Shown piece by piece: positions 24,101 through 35,902 of a stretch of DNA of 64,000 nt (position 1 is its first letter; the number at the start of each line of letters is the position of its first letter). The position numbers and the translations under genes were made by a program. Source of the DNA: Meloidogyne chitwoodi (Eukaryota; Nematoda; Chromadorea; Rhabditida; Meloidogynidae). The stretch is from positions 1,240,001-1,304,000 of the forward strand of contig JACZZP010000011.1 in assembly GCA_015183035.1 (NCBI GenBank), given 5' to 3'. The notes beneath the pieces are model-generated. The model saw nothing but the letters and a program-made list of their open reading frames with translations. It did no database searches and was not told the origin of the DNA.

Positions 24101-26550
24101 TTTAGTAAATATAATTATCTAAAATTATATAAATTAAATTAAAAGGCAGTGATTGATGGAATTAACGCAAATAATAATAATAATACTACTAATTCAATTA
24201 AAAATGACAATAAAAATGTTAAACAAAAATTACTTTTTTAAAAAATAATATTTAAATTCTAAATTAATATTTGAATAATATTTAAATAAAAAAAGATCAA
24301 AAAAACTTATTCCATTCTTCTGTGTTGAAATTATATAATAATGTTTTATTTAAATAAATATTTTTAAATTATTTTTTTTTGTAAAAAATTTTTGATTCAA
24401 AGAAATTTTTGCGCAGCGGAAACATTTTTGGCATTTTTGAATAAAAAAAAGTAAAGAAGGAAAAATACTAGAAATATAAAAAATTGTATTATTTTATAAA
24501 AAAATATATTAAATATTTATTTAATATTTTTGTAATTAAAAAACATTTTAACAAAAATTATTATAATTTTTATATTAAAAATAGATAAATAATCAAAAGA
24601 TAATAAATTTAATATTTTTATTTTAAATTTTATTAAATTAAAATATTAAAAAAACACATTGTATTAACAGGTTAAACATATTTTTAGAATTATTTGAATA
24701 AAATAACCTTCAATTTAATATTAAGAATGTTGGATTTCCTTATTTTTAAAATAATCTTTATTTTTAAAAAATGTTCTTTTACTTCTTCTCAACTTTTAAT
24801 ATTCACTCACTAAGATTTAGGAAGTGTCATTAATTGAGATAATTCTTTTATATCCTAAATAATAAATAAATAAATACTACTTTCTTTAGTTTTATATTTA
24901 AAGCTTTGCCTTAATATATTATTTATTTTTTAAATAAATTCTGAAAATAAAAGCGGATTGTTTGCGCATTGGCTTTTCTTTTTATTTTCCCTGTTTTACA
25001 ACATTTCTTATATTTCCTTATATTTAATTCCTCTATCCTTTTTTTTTGTATTTTGTTTGTGAACACAAGATTAGCCTCTCAACACATTTTCTAACAAAAT
25101 AATAAGAGAAAAAAGACTTTTCACAAAATTAGAAGCCAAGAAATTGTAAAGGCGAGAAAATTAAGTATTATTAATATTATTTATTTATTTATTTATTTAT
25201 TTTCATTGTTTGCTATGCCGCGAAAAGTGGGTGGATTGATAAGTGGTTGTTGTAAGCAGGTGAGAAGAAAATAAATGGAATTATGATGAAGAAAAAGTTA
25301 ACTTAAAAATAAAATAAATAAATTATTAGAAATTAATTTTAATAAATAATTAAATATTTAAATATTTATTAATTTATTAAATAATAATAAAAATTAAAAT
25401 ATTATTTAATTAATTAATTAAATACCTAAATCTTTTTCTTCACGTCTCTAAGTTGAGAAGTTAAAAATAAATTATAAAATAATTCTTCTCTCATTTAAAT
25501 AATAATTTTAAAAATTATTTATTAATTATGTTGTTGTTTTTTAAAATTAATAATTTATTTTAAATTAATTTTCATGGAAGTAAAGTGTTCTATTGTTTAA
25601 TTATTAATTTATTTATATTTACTATACAAACAATATATGTATGTAAGTATGCCAACAAAAGGAGATTGTTATTGTTTTTACAAATAATGGATAGATATTT
25701 TTGTTATTTTAATGGATGGATTTAAGAGGTCGAAAAAGGTTTTAAAAAGGATTGGCTAATGGAATAATAATAATAAAAAGTTTTAATTTTTTGGGAAAAG
25801 TTACAAAAAAATCTGGGAAGAGTTCTAAAATGTAAAACAATAATAATAAAATAATAGATGCCCTGAGGGAAATTTTTTTAAAATAGGTATGTAAAATATA
25901 AAAATAAAAAATTATATTTTTAATTAAATAATTTAATTAAATTTTTATTAAATTACTTATATTTTATCCAGTTAATTAATTTATTTATTATAAATAAAAA
26001 TATTATAAATAGGTATATGTATAAAAAAAATAATTTAAAAAACGAGTTTAAGCAAAAAAAAATATTTTTTATTTTTAGTTTTACCCAATAGAAAGATTTA
26101 ATAATGTTAAAAACTGTGACTTGTTATTATATATTTAGTTTATTAATTAATATTTTAGTTGCCCTTTGCTTTTCCTTTTCCTTTTTTTGCTAATAAAATA
26201 TTAGGAAGAAATATAAACTAAATACTAATTTTCTTTTCTTTTAATAAAAAATAAATAATTGGCCTATTCAATTGATCTTTACCGATTTTTATTAAAAAAA
26301 GAAAGAAGAGTAATAATAAATAAATAAATAAATATATTTTTAATTTATTTAAATACATGGTTTCACTTTTTATATAACATTTTATTGCAAAACGGCAAAA
26401 CTAGTGAATTAATAACTGTTTAATTAAAAAAAGGATATATAAATAGATGAATTTAAGCAGTTATTTACAAACAAAAATAACAATCTTCTTCTAAATAATT
26501 TAAATAAAATATTTTTTTTATAAAAAAAATAATTCCTACAAAATAAAAAA
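21105..26550. other. Long A/T-rich non-coding region
   Basis: About 5.4 kb without a supportable gene. Only A/T-rich DNA with ATTTATTT-type simple repeats is seen. Short less A/T-rich patches at about 21660-21700, 22080-22200 and 25200-25260 have no recognisable content. It probably contains the promoters of the homeobox gene (left end) and the Gly/Cys-rich gene (right end). Confidence 0.4.
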
Positions 26551-27753
26551 ATGACTAGGTGTATTCTTTTTTGTGCCTTATTAGGTTTTATTTTAATTGC
26601 AAATGAAGCAACTGCCAACATTTTCGCTGGACGTGATATGTAAGTAAATAGGTTTTATAATTAAAATATTTTTATAAAAATAAAATAAATAAATTTTAGT
26701 CTTCCTCCCTCATTCTTACGAGGTCTGAGAGTGAAAAAACAGTGTTGCGGAGGAGGAGGAGGTGGTGGCTGCGGAGGAGGAGGCGGTGGTGGATGCGGTG
26801 GTGGCGGTGGAGGATGTGGTGGAGGCGGAGGCGGTGGAGGCCAAGAAATAGCATTGAAACTAAGTTGTGGAGGTGGTAGTAGTGGAGGCGGCGGTGGAGG
26901 TTGCGGAGGAGGATGCAGTAGTGGAGGAGGCGGAGGAGGATGCGGTGGTGGTTGCGGAGGAGGCGGCGGTGGAGGTTGCGGAGGAGGATGCAGTAGTGGA
27001 GGAGGCGGAGGAGGATGCGGTGGTGGTTGCGGAGGAGGCGGCGGTGGAGGTTGCGGAGGAGGATGCAGTAGTGGAGGAGGCGGAGGAGGATGCGGTGGTG
27101 GTTGCGGAGGAGGCGGCGGTGGAGGTTGCGGAGGAGGATGCAGTAGTGGAGGCGGTGGTGGTGGTTGCGGAGGAGGATGCAGTAGTGGAGGCGGTGGTGG
27201 TGGTTGCGGAGGAGGCGGTGGTGGAGGCGGTGGAAAAGAAATCATATTGAAAATAAGTTGTGGAGGCGGTAGTAGTGGAGGCGGTGGTGGTGGATGCGGA
27301 GGCGGAGGAGGATGCGGTGGTGGCTGTGGAGGAGGCGGCGGTGGAGGATGCGGAGGAGGATGCAGTAGTGGAGGCGGTGGTGGTGGTTGCGGAGGAGGAT
27401 GCAGTAGTGGAGGCGGTGGTGGTGGATGCGGAGGCGGAGGAGGAGGCGGAGGAGGATGCGGTGGTGGCTGTGGAGGAGGCGGCGGTGGAGGATGCGGAGG
27501 AGGATGCAGTAGTGGAGGCGGTGGTGGTGGTTGCGGAGGAGGATGCAGTAGTGGAGGAGGCGGAGGAGGATGCGGTGGTGGCTGTGGAGGAGGAGGCGGA
27601 GGAGGATGCGGTGGTGGCTGTGGAGGAGGCGGCGGTGGAGGATGCAGTAGTGGAGGCGGTGGTGGTGGATGCGGAGGAGGCGGTGGAGGTTGCGGTTGCG
27701 GTCGTAGAAAGCGTTTGGCACTTCTTCAACGAACAGCTGTTAAAACTAATTAA
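26551..27753 (+). CDS. Secreted glycine/cysteine-rich repeat protein
   Basis: Two exons, 26551-26639 and 26700-27753, encode 380 aa. The N-terminus MTRCILFCALLGFILIANEA is a signal peptide ending near ATA-NIF. After a short basic stretch (RGLRVKKQ) the protein is almost only Gly, Cys and Ser in modules such as CGGGCSSGGGGGGCGGGCGG. A distinctive interruption occurs twice, EIALKLSCGGGSS and EIILKISCGGGSS, suggesting two higher-order repeat units. The C-terminus GCGCGRRKRLALLQRTAVKT is basic and unlike the repeats. Signal peptide plus Gly/Cys repeats suggests an extracellular cuticle, eggshell or gland product. No known family was identified and no function is assigned. The G-rich coding strand contrasts sharply with the flanks. 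Long open frames on the opposite strand and in other frames are composition artefacts. The short intron is canonical. Confidence 0.85.
26740..27695 (+). repeat. GGN/TGC tandem-repeat tract coding for Gly-Cys modules
   Basis: About 950 bases of imperfect, nested repeats built from GGA/GGC/GGT glycine codons punctuated by TGC/TGT and AGTAGT. A unit of roughly 75 bases (GGAGGATGCAGTAGTGGAGG plus a Gly/Cys filler) is repeated several times with near identity at 26900-27190 and again at 27340-27560, indicating recent expansion. Confidence 0.85.
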
Positions 27754-28162
27754 ATTCATCTCCTAAAGATTTTATTTTTTTATTCTACCATTTGCACTTT
27801 TAGTTTTAGATGCACTAAAGCATTTAGTTGTAGAAGCCTTAGTTTAGTTTTATCTGTGCATTTTTGTAAAATTAATTGTTAAGTATAAAAAATATGTTTT
27901 ACTTTTATTTTTTAATTTTATTTATTCAAAGGCCCTATAACATTAAAAGAGTAAAATAAAATAAGATTTTTAATTTTTCAATTTTATTAATAAAAAATCT
28001 GGAAGGTAAAATAAATATAAAATATTTATTAATTTCACTGGTTTTATATATAAAATATACTTGAGATTCGAAAAAAAATAAAATAAAGGAGAAATAGAAA
28101 ATAAAGTGAAATAGCCTTTACTAAAAAAATTATATCAACAAATGATTTTTGAAAAATTAATT
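27754..28162. other. Intergenic region between convergent genes
   Basis: 3' flanks of the Gly/Cys-rich gene (+) and the SK channel gene (-). A/T-rich, nothing else seen. Confidence 0.4.
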
Positions 28163-31100
28163 TTATGTTATAGGTTCACTATTAAGTGCTAAAGGTTTTC
28201 GCCTTTGTCTAGTTTCAATAATATTTTGTTGTTCAGTAGTATTATTATTATTAGTAGATGATAATGTTATCATAGTAGGGGGATGTTCTTGTTGATTTTG
28301 ATCATAATATTGATATTCAATTTGTGGTGGTCTAAGAGCAAATCTAAGAAGTTCAGATAAACTGCTTAATTCACGTTGAATGTCTTTAAAATTAAAAAAA
28401 ATATTATTTAAACAAATTAAAGTTTTTATTATTAAAAAATTCCCAAAATATATTAAAATTGTTTTTAATGTTATTTTTAGTTTATTTATTTAAAAATATT
28501 ATTATTTAAATTTACCAGAAAGTTGATGCTCAACAGCTGTAATTCTAAGAGCCATTCCCTCCTAAATATTATTTAAAATAATTATTTATTTATTTAATTA
28601 TTAAAAATATATTTACTTGTGTAGTATGAACATCACGCATAAGATCATGTGAATGTGCTGTTGTTTTAACTACATCCCCTAAAGATACTCTATTTTCTTC
28701 TAATTTGCGCTGACTGGTTTTTAATTTTCTAAGCGCACAAATAGCAACGAGGAATTTTCTTTGGTGGTAACGAATGCGACTTGGTTCAATTTTATCAACA
28801 AGACGACGATTTTTATAAATTAACCATGTTTCTCTCAAAACATTTGCCTTAAAATAATTAATATTAATAATTAATTTAATAAAAACAAACAGCAATATGT
28901 TTCATTTCTTTTGTATGTTGTGTTTCTATCATAAAATTATGTACATGCTTTTCTGCTCTAGTTAATTCTAATTTACGTGCAATAACAGCAACAACCTTTT
29001 AAAATATTTTATTTTTAATAATTTTATTTAATATTTCCAAAACAAATAAATTATTATTTTAATATTAAAAATTAATTATTAAATTACCATAGAAGATGTG
29101 CATGTACCCAAAATTCCAGTTACTACAGCCATTATTCTCCCACATTGTGTATTTGGTACAATATCACATAAAAAGAAATTTAATTAATTTCTTTTTAAAT
29201 AAAATTAATTAATTACCATATCCAATACTAAGAAATGTAACAGCAATTAACCAAAGGGAATTTAAATAACTTTGATGTTTTTCAGCATGAACACTCATTG
29301 TTGGATCTCCAATGCTGTAATGCCTAAAAAATAAATAAAAATATTTAATTTTAAAAATAAATAAAAATTAATTACCTTTCACAAAGCCTTAAAATATATC
29401 CACCAATCATCCATAAAGAAGCAGTAAATAACATTAAAACAGTTCCAGGACAAATAGTCATTAATGTTTTTAGAATAAATTTAGCATCAGTTTTGACTCT
29501 AATTTTTTTATAAAATATTAAATAAATATATTATTTTATTACCTATTTAAACCAGCAATAGAACGGGATGCTGCATCAGTAAAAAGTCTTGAATGTAAAA
29601 GCATAACACGACAAAGCCAATAAAGACGAAAAAACATTACTTTAAAAAATAAATTAATTAATTATAATTTAATTAAATTACTTACAAATTGAGAAAAGTA
29701 CATCCAAAGGCATATGTTTTGGAACCTAAAAATATTTTTAAAATTATATTTTATTTAAACAAAAAAACCGTTGGCCAAAAATTTCCATCTAATTGAATAG
29801 GTAAAGGGCATATTGCACAAGCAACAACTTCAATAATTATTTGCATACTTTTACGACATGTTAAAGCAATTTGCCAATCTTCAGCACTATTTGCATTCAT
29901 AAATAGCTTTAAAATTAATTTATAAATATATTTAATAAATTAATTTAAACTTGTATTTCATGAACATGATATTTAACAACTAATCCAACAAGAATAATTG
30001 TACTAAAAAAATAAAATTAATATTTAAAAATAATTAATAATTCTACCTTATTAAAATAATTGTTTTAAGTGCTGTACAAATCATAAAATGATTTAAATAA
30101 GCAAATTCATTTTCAATAATCATCAAAACTTTAAATAAAAATAATTTTTTTAATTAAAAATATAGATAATTTACTTATTCCAAATAATGCAAAGAAAAGT
30201 GCATAATCAGAAGTAACACGACGTTTATTAAATAATTGTTGACGTTTAATAAATCTTCCACCTCTAAATTTATTTTTAAAAATGTTTTTCATTTTGCTAA
30301 AATTAAAAAGAAAAGATACCTTTCCTTTTCTTTAACTAAAGGTTGTTTAACAGAACAATTAATTGATTCTTCCAAAACACTTCCCTGACATCCTCCACGT
30401 TCACTACTGCTTGGGGGTACAGGAGGACCACCACCAAAAGCTCCTATTGCAGAAATTGCCCCAGGCCTTTGAGATTCAATATCCCCATCATTAAAAACTA
30501 ATGAAAGAGATTTCTTTAACAAAGGATCTCCTAAAATATAAATTTAAGTCAAAAAAGTATTTAAAAAACATTTTTAAAGATTTGGAATGTCTGGGATAAC
30601 AGATTCATTTATAAATAAAATGATAATAATAAAAATAATTTTAATTAATTAACTTACTACTTTTTAGCCACCCTAAACCTGTTGGACCTAAAATTCTTTG
30701 TAAAATAGCTTGTTCCTTTTCTTGATGTACTAAAGCCATAGAAGAACAACAACGTTTATTATGTTCAGAATGTGAAATTCCTAATGCTGACAATGATTCA
30801 GGCCTTCTCATTGTTGAACAATAATTTGAAGAAATTTGAACTAAATTTTTATTTTTTAACATTCCTGTAGTTAATAAAGAAGGAACAGATGATTCTTGAC
30901 CAAAACTAGCTCTTTGTTGTTTTATTAAATCATTGGAATGTTTACAACATTGACAGCTTTGTTTTAATATTAATTGTTGACTATCATCTTTACTACTTCC
31001 TGGTAATTTTGGAATATTACTAAAAGTCATTTCACTACTTGAACGTTGTTTTGTTGAAGCAAAATTAAAACGTGTTGGATCACCTTTTCTTTCTTTATTA

Positions 31101-33200
31101 AAAACATTTGGAGGAAAAAGTGTAGTAGATTGTGGAGAAGAAAATGGAGGAGATGTTGGAGCTATTTTATTACTTCCAATACTTCCAAAACTATCAGAAA
31201 TAGGCCTTTGTGGAAGAAAAGGAGGATGAATTAAAATTTTTTCATCTTCTGTTCTTCGTCTTTTTCCTCCTCCACCTTGAGTGCGATTACGTTGGTCAAA
31301 AGTAATTCGTTGTTGTAAAAGTTGAGTAATTTGATTATTTTGTAATTGAGATGGAGATTGTTGAGGGGAAGAGATATCATTACTTAACATTACAGAAGCA
31401 GGCGGAAATGCTGATGGAATAAGTGTTACTAAGCGAGGAAGTGAACCACTCCCTCCTCCATTTCCAGGTACTACGTTAACACTTTCAGCTCCACTGCACC
31501 TGTCTACAGTGTTAAGTCTTCCACGAGGAACACACCTTTGCCTTATACTTCCAGTTCTATGAAGGGAATTAGCAGAAGAACATTGAGAACAACATTGTTG
31601 GTCTCCTTGAGCATTAATTCCCCCACCGCCATTAAGAGAAGAGGCAGAGGAATCACCTCCACCTAATTCAAAGCGTAATGGACAACGACGAGAATGATGT
31701 GAAGGAATTGAAGAAGAACAACAACTACTATGGTGACTATCTGTTTTAATGTTGTTTTCACTTAATTGGTCAGTTGGAATTGTAAAAGCAAGCAAACGTG
31801 GTGATGGGGCAGAAACACTTGCACAAACATATTGATCACGTATTCCATGCCTTTAGAAATTAATTGTTTGTTTTTTAATATTTTTTTGTTTTAGATAAAC
31901 ATTTTCATTTTAACTCATTATTTTTTTTATTAAAAAGTTTTTTCAATTTATACCCAAGAACGTCGCTCATTAGTTGATCACGCTGTGCTGGTGTTGCCTC
32001 GCTTGTTGTTCGTTGTTGTTGAAAGTTATTACGTCTTGTTGCTGCAGCCATTAAAGTTGAATAACGTAATGAATTATTAGGAGATAAAGATCCTTTTCTA
32101 TGTTTTGATGTTGCCCCTCTAACTGACCAAGGTTGGCTTTGTTGACGATACCAACCTTTTGAATCAGATTTTGTTGATTCTTTTGTTATTATTTGTTGTT
32201 GTTGATAATGATGATTATGTACAACAGCACTAGGAGAAGCTACACCAGTTGCTATTGGTGTTGCCAAAGTAACCAAATGTTTACCAAGATCACCTAATAT
32301 ATTATTATTTTGTTGTTGTTGTTGTTCATTTGTTAAAACATTTTCATTCAATTCTTTTCTCATTTCTGGATCTTGTACAGGATGAATACGAGATGGAGGA
32401 GGAGAAATATTTCCTCCAAGAAGTGTATGATCTGGGGGAGCTAACCAACATTTTTGTTTTTGACATTCTTTATTATTATTTATTTGTTTTTGGAGAATTG
32501 TATTATCTTCAATTATTTGTTGCAAATTTTGTTGAATTAAGTTTTGTTGTTCTTTTTCCTCTTTTTCTTCAAAACTTAAATTTTCTGGTTCTTCTTCTGC
32601 TATACTATTTTGTTGTTTTAATAATGAAGACATCATTCTTGCAACTGAGACTGAACCAGAACTACCATTTTGAATAACTCTTGTTGAATTAGCTGTACCA
32701 TATTTTCCAGTTGATTGAATTACAACAGAAGATGATGATGGAGATGTTTGGGAAGGGGGTGGTGAAGGGTTTGGTGAGCAATGATGTGAACTAGTGGTAT
32801 TTATTAAAAGACCACCACCCGTTGCACTATTTAAAGAAGAAGCAGAAGGAGATCTTGAAGAAAAAGAATTTGTTGTTGAAATAATTCGTTGAACTGACAT
32901 TAAAGGTTCTCTTTCAGGAGAATGAATAGAAGGATTACGTGTTAATAAAGCATTTGAATGACTTCTATTTTGATTTGTTGTTCTTCTCTCAGTTACTTTA
33001 ATATTTTTAATACTTTCATTATTTACACTTTCATCCAAAAAAAGAACAACAGAAGGAGGAGGTGTTCCTTGTCCATTTATATTTTTTTGTTTAAAATAAT
33101 TAGAAGAAGAAGAAGAAGAAGGAAGACATTGTTCAGATGATTGATCCTTTTGTTTTTGTCCACTAATATTATTATTATTAAGTAAAAAACTTGGCCGCAT
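28163..33200 (-). CDS. kcnl: Small-conductance Ca2+-activated K+ channel (SK/KCNN), isoform starting at 33200
   Basis: Sixteen exons, 1353 aa. Exon 1 is 31954-33200 and exon 2 30658-31850; these encode about 810 residues of Ser/Asn/Gln-rich cytoplasmic N-terminus. The common core starts at exon 3 (30320-30530) and ends at 28163. Visible landmarks are [20 protein letters not shown] (S1), [19 protein letters not shown] (S4), [20 protein letters not shown] (pore, GYG filter), then [32 protein letters not shown] and [20 protein letters not shown], the calmodulin-binding domain, and a coiled-coil tail. Calcium-calmodulin gates the tetrameric channel and hyperpolarises neurons and muscle. Vertebrate SK channels are about 550-740 aa, so the N-terminus is exceptionally long. 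The intron splitting GYG-D lacks an AG acceptor. Translation start is the ATG at 33200, 16 bases after a possible acceptor. Confidence 0.92.
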
Positions 33201-35902
33201 TGAAGCGAAAATTTACTTGAAAAATTTCTTTTCAGTTTGTCTTTTTTTAATTTTTTTCTGTACTAAAAAATTAAAAATAAATTATTATAAGAAGAGAACA
33301 AACAGAAAATGTTACAATGATATATTAAATAAATAAATAATATTTTTTATTTATTTAAAATAAATTAAAATTAATTAAAAGGATATACTTATTAAATAAA
33401 TAAAAATATTAAATTATAATATAGAAATATTTTAATTTTTATAAATAAAATTTAAAAAACAAAAGAAGGAAAGAGAATTAATTGAAGTAAATAATTTAGA
33501 ATAAAACAACTAGTTTGTGTTAGTTAAAAGCAAAAATATAATAAAAATAATATATTTATTTATTTTTAATCCGAGCAGCCTTATAACAATTGCTGCGCAT
33601 GTGTTAGCCTCAATATATAATATATTAAAATATTTAATATATTTATGTAGAAGAATAATGAGAAAAAAACAAAAAAATAAACGATGCGTTGGCCTAGCGA
33701 CAAGAAAAAATTAAAAAAATTATTTTTAAGAAAAATTAAAAATATTAAAAAAAGCTGTTTAATGTGAAAATATTAATTGATTTTTTTTATTTTTATAAAC
33801 AAAAATTATTTAAAAAATATATATATAATATATTTTGTTAAAAATAAAACTTTAATTAAAAATATAATATTTAAAATAAATTTTTATTAATTTATACAAA
33901 TTATGTATATATATTATTTATTTTCTTTTTAATATTTTTATTAGAAAATATATTATGTAATTTTAAATAATGATAAATGAGAGGATATTTATCTAAAGTT
34001 AATATTATTATTAATTATTTATATATTTAATTAATACAAATATTAATTAATTGTTTTATAGATATAATAAATTTTAAAAAATATATTCAAAAATAGAATA
34101 AATAAATAAATAAATATATTATTTTAATATATTTGTTGCCAGGAAAATAAAAATATGTTCGCGCTTTATCGAATTGTTTTTACTAGTGAAAAGGCAAAAA
34201 AAAGATAAAAATATTTGCCAAGAAATAAGGTGACAAGCGGAAAATGTCAACTACACAAATAAATAAAGTATTAAGTTCAAAAGGCCAAAAATTTACTAAA
34301 AATAAAATAATATTTTTTAATAAAATATAATATCTCTAATAATTATTTAAATTTATTAAAATATTGAAAAAAGAAAAAAATATATTTTTTTAATAAATTA
34401 TTGTTTTTTTAATGTTATCTTAATTAAAATTTATTTATTTATTTTTTAAATAAAAAACTAATTAGTTAACGTAATAATCTAAAAAAGAAATAAAAATATT
34501 TATTTTAAATTACAAAAGATTTTATAAATAAATAAATAAATGTTATTTTTAATTTAAATTTAACTAAAATTTTTAATTATAAAATTAATTAATAAATAAA
34601 AATAAATATTTTTATTTAATTAAATTATTAAAATATTACTATATAATTAGAATTAATTTTTTAAAAATTAAAATATAAAAGAAAACTTTTTTAAATAATT
34701 TTAGAAAAAATAATTTAAATGACGTTTTTTTATTTTTATTTATTTATTTTATTGCTTTTTAAAGAAATGGAAGAAAAAGGAAATATTTAGGAGGGGAAAT
34801 ACATATTGTTATTTTTTAAATGTTTTTATTATTTAATTTAGTAGTAATATATTTATTCTAAAATTGTTCTCAATTTTCATTTAAAATAAATAATATATTT
34901 ATATTAATTTTTAATAATTTAATTTAAATTTAATTATTTTTGTAATTTTTAATTTTAATATTTTTCTTTTATTGAAATAATAAATAGGTAATTAAAGCAA
35001 AATTAAAAAGAAAATATTTTTAATTTTTATAAATTAAAATTAAAAATATTTAATATTTTTAAAAAATATAGGAACATTTATTATTGAAAGGACTTTTATT
35101 TAAAAAATTAATAAATATATTTAATATTTATTTAATAAAAAGAGGTGGAACTATTTAAATATTACAGAAAATAAAAATTATTTAAAAAAAAATAGTCTAT
35201 AAATTATATTTATTTAAAAAAAATATTTTTTAAATTTAATATTTTTAACTTTTTTCCATTTTAATTATTTATAAGAAATAGGTATATAATAGCCAAAAAT
35301 GGAAACATTTTCCCCTTTGCTCTTTTTTATTTATAAATTTTCTTATGTGATTTTCTAACAATTATAAATTATTTAAATAAAAAAGAAAAAAAGAATTTAT
35401 TTATTTAATAAATATTTTCTTTAAATTTTATTTTTTTTAAAATCTGATTTTAATAGGTTATTTTGAGAAAATAAAAAAATAATTAAATATTTTTAAATTA
35501 AAAATAAATTTTTTAGTTTAGACAAAAATAATTAAATAAATATAAATAATCATTTTTAAATATTCAAATTTTAACAAAAAAAGGCATACATTTTAAATTT
35601 AAAAAATAAAAAAGAATAATAAAAAAGGTTATAGTCCCTTTTCATTTTAAAAAATTAATATTTTAATGGAATTTAATATTTATTTATTTTTTAAAAAAAA
35701 GGTTTTTGTAGAATTTTTTATTGAAGAATAAATAAATATTTATAGAAATAATAAAAGAGAATAAATTTAATAATAAATATATATTTTATTTTTAATTAAT
35801 TAATTATAACTCCTAACAATTAATTAATTTATTTATTTATTTATAAATGAATCTCTTTTTTAATATTAATTAAATTAAAATAAATAAATAAATATTTTTT
35901 AC
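33201..35902. other. A/T-rich region: presumed promoter of the 33200 isoform and long intron of the longer isoforms
   Basis: No coding exon could be supported on either strand. A small, less A/T-rich patch at about 33560-33715 contains a GCAGC...GCTGC hairpin. By phase, exons upstream (35903-41348) can splice across this whole region to exon 3 of the channel at 30530. Confidence 0.4.

Noticed and set aside
26661..27766. Several long open frames on both strands across the Gly/Cys repeat (proline-rich, Thr/Ser/Ala-rich, Val/Glu-rich, His/Leu-rich)
   Set aside because: They are composition shadows of the GGN/TGC repeat. Only the plus-strand frame with signal peptide, canonical intron and non-repetitive ends makes a sensible protein.
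32330..32677. 115-codon plus-strand open frame
   Set aside because: Antisense to the long first exon of the SK channel; its Leu/Phe/Val richness mirrors Gln/Asn/Lys codons of the real gene.
33560..33715. Less A/T-rich patch with a GCAGC/GCTGC hairpin as an exon or RNA gene
   Set aside because: No splice-compatible frame to the SK exons and no recognisable RNA fold beyond a 5-bp stem.
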